In this document: piece after piece, positions 24,343 to 32,988 of the stretch | Numbering within the stretch: position 1 is the stretch's first letter | How the letters are laid out: each line of letters begins with the position of its first letter | From: an uncultured Mucilaginibacter sp. | GTDB lineage: Bacteria > Bacteroidota > Bacteroidia > Sphingobacteriales > Sphingobacteriaceae | DNA length: 32,988 nt | Reading direction: 5' to 3' | NCBI GenBank assembly: GCA_903863845.1 | Contig: CAIPDP010000051.1 | Span: 1 to 32,988 of the forward strand | Translations under genes and position numbers: made by a program | Notes under the pieces: generated by a model | Seen by the model: the letters and a program-made list of their open reading frames with translations, nothing else | The model's database searches: none | Told to the model about the DNA's origin: nothing

Positions 24343-27300
24343 ATGAAAAATATCAGCAAGATTTTATCGCTACTTATCTCTTTGATTTTTGGTACATTTT
24401 CTTTCGTTTTTGCGATCGATACAAAAGATACACGCCTGCTAAGCCAACCCGCCGTTAGTGCAGATCATATCGCCTTTATTTATGCCCAGGACCTTTGGGT
24501 AGCTAATCCGGATGGCACGCAACCACGCAGGCTGACGGTAAGTGAAGGTGTTGAATCGAGTCCCGTATTTTCGCCTGATGGCAAATTGATAGCCTATAGT
24601 GCACAGCACGATGGCAATACCGATGTATATGTAGTACCGGTAGAAGGCGGTCTTCCAAAAAGGCTAACATGGCATCCGGGAGTAGATTTTGTAAGAGGAT
24701 TTAGTCCGGATGGTAAGTTGGTTTTATTTGCTTCACAACGTAATAGTTTTACCAATCGCTATGCTCAGTTGTATACCGTTCCGGTAAGCGGGGGGCCGTC
24801 AACCCAATTAGAAATACCAAACGCATTTTATGCAACTTATTCGGCTGATGGGAAATATATCGCATACACACCTTTTCCCGATGTCTTCAAACAATGGAAG
24901 CATTATCGCGGTGGCGCTACTGCAAGAATTTGGCTGTATTCACTTGCCGACAAATCGATCGTAGAACTTCCCAAACCGGCTACAGGCGCTAATGATACGC
25001 AGCCGGTATGGATAGGCAATAACATATTTTACAGAAGCGACCGCAATGGAGAGTTCAACTTGTTTTGTTATGATATTACATCAAAACAAGTAAAGCAATT
25101 AACCAACTATAAAGACTTCCCGGTCTTAAATATTTCAGGGGGCAATGGTAAAATCGTTTATGAACAGGCAGGTTACCTGCATCTGTTTGATATGGCAACA
25201 GCCACGGACAAAAAACTCAATATCGGAATCGCAGCCGATTTGTTTGAATTGAGGCCGCGTTATGTGAAAGGTGCAAAATATATTCGCAGCGCGGGCATTT
25301 CACCTTCGGGAGCCCGGGTAGTTTTTGATTTCCGTGGCGATATCGTAACAGCCCCTGCCGAAAAAGGCGATGTACGCAATATTACAAACACAACCGGAAC
25401 ACATGAGGAATTTCCATCATGGTCGCCGGATGGTAAATCAATCGCTTATTTCTCGGATGCTTCGGGCGAGTACCAACTGGCAATACAAGCACAGGACGGT
25501 AAAGGGGCTGCAAAATTCTTTAAGACCGGCGGTACTGGTTTTTATACAAACCCAAGGTGGTCGCCAGATAGCAGGAAGATCGCTTTCAGCGATAACGGTA
25601 GAAATTTTTATGTGCTTGACATTGCCTCAGGTGTTGTAAACAAAATCGATGCAGATGAAATTTATACGCCCGGCACTTTCCGTGATCTGTTTGGTGATTG
25701 GTCATCCGACTCAAGGTGGATAGCATATACCAAAGTAATATCGACGCAATACAGACGGGTTTTCCTTTATGATGTGAACGAGCAAAAATCATACGCGCTT
25801 ACAGATGGACTGAGTGACGCTACTGAGCCTAACTTTTCTCGGGATGGAAAATATCTCTACTTTTTTGCTTCAACTGATGCCGGACCGGTATTAAACTGGT
25901 TCGATCAATCGTCTATTGACATGAGAAGAAATAGCTCTATTTACCTGGCGACATTGCAACAGTCTACTCCTTCACCTTTAGCGAAAGAAAGCGACGAGGA
26001 AAGCAGCGAAGCAAAAAAAGACGATAAGCCGGAAGTGAAAGCTGCGCCTGTAAAAAAGGGAGCAATTTCTTCAGGTTTACAGATAGACTGGGCAGGTATC
26101 CAGAATCGTATTCTTGATATACCGGTAGCGCCTGGCAGTTACTCGCAGTTGGGCGTTGGAGCCGACGGTGAAATTTACTATATAGTTGCGACTGACGGTG
26201 GATCAAATAAGCTCCATAAATATGATTTTAAAAAGCGAACTGATGAAGAAGTAACCGCTGCGGATGGTTACACTTTAAGTGCAGGCGGTAAAAAAATGCT
26301 TTTGGCAAGCGGCGGGGTTTGGAGTATTGTTAACCCAGGCGAAAAACCTGCTCCCGGGAAAAGTATTAACTTAGATGCTATCGAAGTGAAAGTTGATCCG
26401 GCTGCCGAATGGGCTGAAATATTTGATGAGGCCTGGCGGGTAAACAGAGATTACTTTTACGATCCTGCTATGCATGGTGTCGATTGGCCGGCAATGAAAA
26501 AGAAATATGCCGCATTTTTGCCCGATCTCACCTGTCGGGACGACCTGAACAGTGTTATGCAATGGATGTTTAGCGAACTGGTGATCGGTCATCATTTTAT
26601 TTTAAATACAGGCGATCATCCTGGGCAGGACAAAATGACTATGGTTATAGGTGGATTACTTGGCGCTGATTATGCAATCGAAAATAATCGCTATCGTATC
26701 CAGAAGATATATGGTGGTCTAAACTGGAATCCCAATTTACGCTCACCATTAACAGAGCCCGGAGTGAACGTTCATACCGGCGAATACTTGCTGGCAGTAA
26801 ACGGCAAGGATGTACAGGCGAGTGAGGAAATTTATCAATATTTCGAGAATACTGCCGGTACGCTGACCGAGATCACCGTAGGACCAAATCCGAATTATAC
26901 CGGTTCTCGGGTAGTTAAGGTAGTGCCGGTTGAAAATGAATATGATTTACGTAACCGCGATTGGGTAGAAGGTAACCTCAAAAAAGTTACCGAGGCAACA
27001 AACGGACAGGTGGCTTATGTATATGTTCCAAATACAGCTGAAGAAGGACACGATTATTTTAAACGCTATTTTTATCCTCAGGCCAACCGCAAGGCTATTA
27101 TTGTTGACGAACGTTTTAACGGGGGTGGCGACATAGCGGACTATTATATCAACATTTTGCAAAACCCCTACCAGGCCAACTGGCACTTGCGTTATGGCTC
27201 CGAATTAAAAACGCCCAGCGCTTCTATACAAGGTCCAAAAGTGATGCTGATCAATGAGTCGGCCGGATCGGGTGGTGACATGCTGCCCTGGATGTTCCGC

Positions 27301-27606
27301 AAGTTTAACGTTGGTACATTGGTTGGGACACGCACCTGGGGTGGTTTGGTAGGCATATTGGGTTACCCCGATCTGCTCGACGGCGGTATGGTAACAGCCC
27401 CGAACGTTGGTATCTGGACCAAAGACGGTTTCATTGTTGAAAATGTGGGTGTGGCTCCGGATGTTGAAGTGATACAAACTCCGGCCGATATGATCAAAGG
27501 GATCGATCCCCAGTTACAGAAGGCTATAGAAATTGCATTGGAACAACTTAAAAAGAACCCACCGGTTGAACCGGTGCGCCCACCATTGCCGGTGAAAGCG
27601 CAATAA
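24343..27606 (+). CDS. Tricorn-like S41 family protease
   Basis: The 1087-residue product carries an N-terminal signal peptide (ILSLLISLIFGTFSFVFA). A beta-propeller region of TolB/WD40-like repeats follows to about residue 560, with repeated SPDGK and SPDSRK motifs (FSPDGKLIAYSAQHDGNTDV and similar). A low-complexity charged linker sits near 550-570 (ESDEESSEAKKDDKPEVK). Next come a second propeller-like part, the tricorn core (EIFDEAWRVNRDYFYDP), a PDZ domain (about 800-860), and the S41 catalytic part with VDERFNGGGD and NESAGSGGDMLPW, the nucleophile serine being residue 976. GTRTWGGLVG and the C-terminal DGFIVENVGVAPDVEV complete the site. The tail is proline-rich. It probably degrades peptides in the periplasm, acting as a large oligomer. 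The length agrees with Bacteroidota members. Confidence 0.95.
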   Translation: MKNISKILSLLISLIFGTFSFVFAIDTKDTRLLSQPAVSADHIAFIYAQDLWVANPDGTQPRRLTVSEGVESSPVFSPDGKLIAYSAQHDGNTDVYVVPVEGGLPKRLTWHPGVDFVRGFSPDGKLVLFASQRNSFTNRYAQLYTVPVSGGPSTQLEIPNAFYATYSADGKYIAYTPFPDVFKQWKHYRGGATARIWLYSLADKSIVELPKPATGANDTQPVWIGNNIFYRSDRNGEFNLFCYDITSKQVKQLTNYKDFPVLNISGGNGKIVYEQAGYLHLFDMATATDKKLNIGIAADLFELRPRYVKGAKYIRSAGISPSGARVVFDFRGDIVTAPAEKGDVRNITNTTGTHEEFPSWSPDGKSIAYFSDASGEYQLAIQAQDGKGAAKFFKTGGTGFYTNPRWSPDSRKIAFSDNGRNFYVLDIASGVVNKIDADEIYTPGTFRDLFGDWSSDSRWIAYTKVISTQYRRVFLYDVNEQKSYALTDGLSDATEPNFSRDGKYLYFFASTDAGPVLNWFDQSSIDMRRNSSIYLATLQQSTPSPLAKESDEESSEAKKDDKPEVKAAPVKKGAISSGLQIDWAGIQNRILDIPVAPGSYSQLGVGADGEIYYIVATDGGSNKLHKYDFKKRTDEEVTAADGYTLSAGGKKMLLASGGVWSIVNPGEKPAPGKSINLDAIEVKVDPAAEWAEIFDEAWRVNRDYFYDPAMHGVDWPAMKKKYAAFLPDLTCRDDLNSVMQWMFSELVIGHHFILNTGDHPGQDKMTMVIGGLLGADYAIENNRYRIQKIYGGLNWNPNLRSPLTEPGVNVHTGEYLLAVNGKDVQASEEIYQYFENTAGTLTEITVGPNPNYTGSRVVKVVPVENEYDLRNRDWVEGNLKKVTEATNGQVAYVYVPNTAEEGHDYFKRYFYPQANRKAIIVDERFNGGGDIADYYINILQNPYQANWHLRYGSELKTPSASIQGPKVMLINESAGSGGDMLPWMFRKFNVGTLVGTRTWGGLVGILGYPDLLDGGMVTAPNVGIWTKDGFIVENVGVAPDVEVIQTPADMIKGIDPQLQKAIEIALEQLKKNPPVEPVRPPLPVKAQ

Positions 27607-27923
27607 TAAAATTTGAAAATGTGAAGACTTACGAAGTTTCAAAAACTTCGTAAGTCTCAATTAATAGCATTTGTCGTTAATCGCTTATTGAGTTCAGCTC
27701 CCCGGCTCTTTTATATTCTCCAAAAACAAACCAAATTTTATTTGTTTGATATCAGGGATAATATCTGTAAATTTATTATTACCAATTATTCCTTAAATAA
27801 ACATGAAATCGGAAGCCACATTTACTATGGTGCTTCTGCCGCGAGTGTTCCTCACTGACAGGTAGGCCGTGCCATGTTTTTTCTTTTCTAACCTCCCTTT
27901 TGTTCACCCTATAAACTAAAAAA
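27607..27923. other. Gap after the tricorn-like gene with an ACTTACGAAGTT hairpin
   Basis: AGACTTACGAAGTT (27625-27638) pairs perfectly with 27644-27657 around a 5-base loop, 20 bases after the stop codon. It probably ends the transcript, though the T tail is poor; the same sequence type is a scattered repeat in Sphingobacteriaceae as far as I know. The remainder has no gene I can support. Confidence 0.6.
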
Positions 27924-28703
27924 ATGAAACGAATTATTATCTGTGCAGCCCTATCGATCGGTATTTTCATAGGTTGCAAATCAACAAAAAAACAGCTTAC
28001 TCAGCCTGGCGTTTATAAAATGGATAAATTAACGGTTAGCGGAGGTGGAAAAGATACGGTTTATCCGAGAACGCAAATTAAGATCTATACCGACGATCAT
28101 TTTGCTTATGCCAGCCTGGCGCCTGATTCATCTGTGGGTTTTGGTGTAGGAAGCTATCACCTGGATACCGGCAATCATATCGAAGAGATCAATATTTACA
28201 GCAGCCGGGTACTCGACTCAACGGCTATTTACAATGTTGCTTATACCCGTAAAGATTCCGCCTATGCGCAGAAATTGAAAATGCCTTCGGCCAGCGGCGC
28301 GGTTTATACCATGACGGAAGCCTATACACAGGTACCTGCAACCGGAACTTCAAAAATCGACGGACTTTGGAAACTGGATAAGGCCTATATCGTTAAAGGT
28401 AAAGATACCACCAAACAGGGCGAGACCCAATTCAAAGCCTTTTGGGGCGGGCACTTCTTGTTCGTGCACCGTTACCCTGTGGCTAATAATGCGGCGAAAT
28501 TTAAAAATGGATTTGGTTACGGTGAGTTTTCTTTAAAGAATGATACCCTGAGCGAAACCGAGCAAATAACCAGTCACTCCACATTGATGGGCCGCACCTT
28601 TTCTATAAAGATCAATTTTAAAAGCGATGATGAATATTCGCAGGTGATAACCGATAACCAAAGCGGCGAGCAATCTGTCGAGATCTACATCAGGTTGAAA
28701 TAA
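27924..28703 (+). CDS. Lipoprotein with two related beta-rich halves, unknown function
   Basis: The 259-residue product has a signal peptide with lipobox IGC: MKRIIICAALSIGIFIGCKS, so the mature protein starts at cysteine 18 and is anchored in a membrane. Two halves resemble each other: PGVYKMDKLTVSGGGKDTVY with IKIYTDDHFAYAS (about residues 28-70), and DGLWKLDKAYIVKGKDTTKQ with FKAFWGGHFLFVH (about 142-180). Each continues with a glycine-tyrosine strand and a serine/threonine-rich strand. This suggests a duplicated lipocalin-like or similar beta-barrel unit. I do not recognise a named family with certainty. A strong terminator follows at 28729-28766. It stands alone between the protease and an acetyltransferase. 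Confidence 0.85.
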   Translation: MKRIIICAALSIGIFIGCKSTKKQLTQPGVYKMDKLTVSGGGKDTVYPRTQIKIYTDDHFAYASLAPDSSVGFGVGSYHLDTGNHIEEINIYSSRVLDSTAIYNVAYTRKDSAYAQKLKMPSASGAVYTMTEAYTQVPATGTSKIDGLWKLDKAYIVKGKDTTKQGETQFKAFWGGHFLFVHRYPVANNAAKFKNGFGYGEFSLKNDTLSETEQITSHSTLMGRTFSIKINFKSDDEYSQVITDNQSGEQSVEIYIRLK

Positions 28704-28728
28704 CAGATCATTGCCCAGGTTGTAAGCA

Positions 28729-28766
28729 CAGCCCGTATTACGTATTGTAATACGGGCTGTTTTTTG
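28729..28766 (+). terminator. Rho-independent terminator after the lipoprotein gene
   Basis: CAGCCCGTATTA pairs with TAATACGGGCTG (28748-28759) over 12 bases with a 7-base loop, followed by TTTTTT. Confidence 0.92.
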
Positions 28767-28791
28767 AATTGGCCGGCTTTCGGTACCTTTG
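28763..28791 (+). promoter_or_regulatory. Putative promoter of the GNAT gene
   Basis: TTTG (28763-28766), which is the end of the terminator T run, and TACCTTTG (28784-28791) are 17 bases apart. The ATG at 28803 would follow the transcript start by only a few bases. Confidence 0.45.
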
Positions 28792-28802
28792 GTTCTGATT
28801 TT

Positions 28803-29270
28803 ATGACATCAACTATTACCATCCGCCCTGCAGTAATTGCCGATTTGGAAACCCTGTTGCAATTTGAGCAGGGTGTAATCCGCGCCGAGCGCCCATTTGA
28901 TTCCACCCTGGGCGATGACCCTATCAGTTATTATGATATCAAAGAACTTATCATCGCACCTCATATCCTTTTGTTGGTGGCTGAGACCGGTGAACAGATC
29001 ATCGGCTCGGGCTACGCAAGGATTGAGCCTGCTAAGGCATACAACAAACATGAGCAATACGCTTACCTGGGTTTTATGTATGTTGATGATGCCTGGCGGG
29101 GTAGGGGTGTCAACCAACAAATATTGGATGGTTTGAAGCAATGGGCAAAATCACAGGGAATTGGCGAATTGCGGTTGGAGGTTTACCAGCATAATCAATC
29201 AGCGATCCGCGCCTATGAAAAGGCTGGTTTTGCCAAACACATGATTCTGATGCGTATCGGACTTGAATAG
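28803..29270 (+). CDS. GNAT family N-acetyltransferase
   Basis: The ATG at 28803 gives 155 residues (TSTITIRPAVIADLETLLQF); the in-frame TTG at 28764 lies within the terminator and is rejected. The GNAT fold shows the first strand TITIRPA, YAYLGFMYVDDAWRGRGVNQ with the acetyl-CoA pyrophosphate loop (R/Q-x-x-G-x-G/A: WRGRGVNQ), LRLEVYQHNQSAIRAYEKAG as motif B, and the terminal strand MILMRIGLE. The substrate cannot be told: nothing in the sequence separates small-molecule from protein acetylation. The gene is monocistronic between a terminator and the katG promoter region. Confidence 0.92.
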   Translation: MTSTITIRPAVIADLETLLQFEQGVIRAERPFDSTLGDDPISYYDIKELIIAPHILLLVAETGEQIIGSGYARIEPAKAYNKHEQYAYLGFMYVDDAWRGRGVNQQILDGLKQWAKSQGIGELRLEVYQHNQSAIRAYEKAGFAKHMILMRIGLE

Positions 29271-29387
29271 ACCGTGAACCTGCATTTATCTAAAGGCTGA
29301 GGGTTTAAAGCCAATTGCGAACAGCATAGACAACATTTATTAGCTTGTATTGATGTCATCGATAAATTCTATAACGAATAGAATTAA

Positions 29388-29423
29388 TTGATTTTTTTCA
29401 TGCACAATACTATCGTAGCTTTG
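29388..29423 (+). promoter_or_regulatory. Putative katG promoter
   Basis: TAGCTTTG at 29416-29423 matches TAnnTTTG 18 bases before the ATG. TTG at 29388-29390 is a possible -33 element, but the 25-base spacing is long. No OxyR-like site is evident to me. Confidence 0.4.
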
Positions 29424-29435
29424 ATAGCAAAATAG

Positions 29436-31655
<2,220 letters not shown>

Positions 31656-31683
31656 TTGCCTTTCTGAAATTATTTGTTCATAA

Positions 31684-31721
31684 AAAAGGCTCCTGGTGAC
31701 AAACCGGGAGCCTTTTCTTTT
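31684..31721. terminator. Terminator between katG and the DUF1080 gene
   Basis: AAAAGGCTCC pairs with GGAGCCTTTT (31707-31716), extended by TGG/CCG with one wobble, and is followed on the plus strand by CTTTTT. The A run on the left side would serve the minus-strand gene, so it likely ends both convergent transcripts. Confidence 0.85.
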
Positions 31722-31742
31722 TAAGGTCGATCTATTTTTTAT

Positions 31743-32729
31743 TTAGTTTACCGGTGTGCTGATCACGATGTTACGGAAATCGATAGGTCCGTGATCGCCC
31801 TGGAATAGAATTGGTCCCGGTTCACCTTCATTGCTGTTGATAGCGCCTCCCGTAATGCCCGGAATCACCTGATTATTGATCACGGTTACACCGTTAGCAA
31901 CAATGGTAACTTTACGGCCAACCAGAGTAATATCATAAGATTGCCACTGACCTGGGTCTTTGGCCATCATCTGGTTCGGCGGCAGGAAACCATACACGGC
32001 ACTGAATTGGTTATTGATTGGTTCTGGTGTGCCGCTTTTAGTGTCGATGATCTGCACTTCATAACGGCCCCTGAGGTAAACACCGCTGTTGCTGCCTTGC
32101 TGATAACGGAATTCGACATGCAATTTAAAATCAGAAAATGTTTTATCGGTGATTAGGTTTGAACCCGAGTGAGGGCTTTTTAAAATTCCGTTCTCAATTA
32201 TCCATTGATTTTGGCCGTCAGTATGCCAGCCATCAATGTTTTTACCGTTGAAAAGTTTTACCGGCTTTCCCCAAACTGGCTGTTTTGAACGCACAAGTGC
32301 GGGAGCGCGAACGCCGGAAAAGGTATAGGTAACCCCATCAGTATAAACCATGGTACCTTTAATGGCGTCACCGTTGACTTCAAATTCGAAATCCATATTG
32401 CGGTCGCCATCCTCCCATTGCGGCGGGATCGAAAAGCTGAATTTGTTGCCGTTTGATTTCACTTCTGAAATAGGGCGTGCACTACCAAATGCATAGGTGA
32501 AACGTCCGATCAAATGGTGATATCCTGATTTTTGTACTTCCAACCAGGAAGGTAATATTTTGCCCCCTTTTTCAACATTCAGATCCCAGCGGCCAATCAC
32601 ATCCGGGTCTTTTTTTAATTCATATTGGGCCGAGGCAAGGGTAGAAGAAAATGTAAATAACAATACCAGGACAACAAGCTGCATAAAATGAGCATGGCAG
32701 CTGTTCCTGTAAATAGATGGTTTTTTCAT
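31743..32729 (-). CDS. Secreted DUF1080 (3-keto-disaccharide hydrolase-like) protein
   Basis: The 328-residue product has a signal peptide ending in STLASAQ (hydrophobic core MQLVVLVLLFTFSS at residues 16-29; a start at Met16 would also work). Residues about 35-145 form a beta-rich N-terminal part (RWDLNVEKGGKILPSWLEVQ, FTYAFGSARPISEV). The DUF1080 domain covers about 150-326: VKLFNGKNIDGWHTDGQNQW, ILKSPHSGSNLITDKTFSDF, LHVEFRYQQGSNSGVYLRGR, YEVQIIDTKSG, GAINSNEGEPGPILFQGDHG and PIDFRNIVI. DUF1080 is a concanavalin-like fold for which 3-keto-glycoside hydrolase activity has been shown in some members; here that is inference. It probably acts in the periplasm on sugars. No sugar dehydrogenase gene is within the window. 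Confidence 0.92.
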   Translation of the reverse strand: MKKPSIYRNSCHAHFMQLVVLVLLFTFSSTLASAQYELKKDPDVIGRWDLNVEKGGKILPSWLEVQKSGYHHLIGRFTYAFGSARPISEVKSNGNKFSFSIPPQWEDGDRNMDFEFEVNGDAIKGTMVYTDGVTYTFSGVRAPALVRSKQPVWGKPVKLFNGKNIDGWHTDGQNQWIIENGILKSPHSGSNLITDKTFSDFKLHVEFRYQQGSNSGVYLRGRYEVQIIDTKSGTPEPINNQFSAVYGFLPPNQMMAKDPGQWQSYDITLVGRKVTIVANGVTVINNQVIPGITGGAINSNEGEPGPILFQGDHGPIDFRNIVISTPVN

Positions 32730-32847
32730 GATTTTAGTGTTTGAACGGAAACGGGTAATTGTCCGTGTTAAGTTTACAGGGTTGAAAGTAGGTTTTTTGT
32801 TTTTATTTTGATGAGCCTAAGAAAAAAAAAGTCCATGAATGATAGGG

Positions 32848-32988
32848 TGTAAATCGTCAGCTGAAAGTGGACCGATTGGGTGCTAAGCTTGTGGAGTGTT
32901 TCCAAAGATTAATTAACTTTAAGACAATGGAAACCAAGAAGAAACAAACAGCAGAAAACTATATCAAAGAGATTCGCAGTAAGACCAG
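32848..32988 (+). mobile_element. Left end of an insertion sequence, probably IS3 family (partial)
   Basis: From about 32848 the sequence TGTAAATCGTCAGCTGAAAG and the following AAGTGGACCGATT have the look of an IS3-family end. A short AT-rich leader and a start codon at 32927 follow. The exact left end is uncertain, and the right part is outside the window. Confidence 0.5.
32927..32988 (+). CDS. Putative IS3-type transposase first ORF, 5' end only
   Basis: METKKKQTAENYIKEIRSKT is all that is visible before the window ends. It resembles the start of OrfA-type helix-turn-helix transposase subunits of IS3 elements (KKKQTPE.YV..IRRKTRR in relatives). With only 20 residues, family assignment is tentative, and no stop or domain can be inspected. 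Confidence 0.5.
   Translation, partial: METKKKQTAENYIKEIRSKT

Noticed and set aside
28764..28802. Upstream TTG start of the GNAT gene
   Set aside because: It lies in the T run of the preceding terminator and before the promoter -7 box; the ATG at 28803 opens the first GNAT strand.

Overview
This window reads as a chromosomal segment of a Bacteroidota bacterium, most likely Sphingobacteriaceae (Mucilaginibacter or Pedobacter-like). The signs are the protein style, putative -7 boxes of the TAnnTTTG type, scarce Shine-Dalgarno sequences, a fused ribBA, a tricorn-like S41 protease, a DUF1080 protein, and numerous short palindromic intergenic repeats. The species assignment is inference.

The left end (1-5.3 kb) is the accessory part. 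It starts with a C-terminally truncated C39-like/VKOR membrane protein (82-897, minus). Next comes a decaying array of elongator tRNA-Met relatives, all on the minus strand, around one intact tRNA-Met(CAT) at 4965-5038. The four relics share a 15-base palindrome at the 3' side of the anticodon arm. Among them lies a small GIY-YIG nuclease gene whose stop codon falls inside a tRNA relic. That gene is split by a 3.1-kb IS1595-family transposon (1621-4734) with near-perfect terminal inverted repeats and an 8-base target duplication (AAATTTTT). Removing the element and one duplication restores an 88-codon reading frame. Besides the transposase the transposon carries a P63C-domain gene, overlapping the transposase by 4 bases, and a convergent pair made of a 70-aa unknown protein and a DUF2335 membrane protein.

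From 5.4 to 14.3 kb the content is core: a START/AHSA1-like protein and an LptF/LptG-type permease, ribBA, a giant TamB-like protein (convergent with ribBA, stop codons overlapping) and tsaD. From 14.4 to 20 kb come a tandem-domain universal stress protein, a tiny two-helix membrane protein, recA, nth, a small conserved-looking protein and an ECF sigma factor. uvrA follows (20024-23005) and contains an in-frame insertion built around a palindromic repeat. With recA and nth it makes a loose DNA-repair neighbourhood, though the genes are not one operon.

The right part (23-33 kb) holds a secreted GH18 chitinase-like enzyme divergent from a 1087-aa tricorn-like protease, a lipoprotein with two related halves, a GNAT acetyltransferase, katG, and a secreted DUF1080 protein. 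The last ~140 bases look like the left end of another insertion sequence (IS3-type first ORF), cut by the window edge.

The most interesting points are the passenger-carrying IS1595 element, the tRNA-Met/GIY-YIG/palindrome array it landed in, the repeat-derived insertion inside UvrA, and a series of intergenic inverted repeats that each use their own short repeated word.
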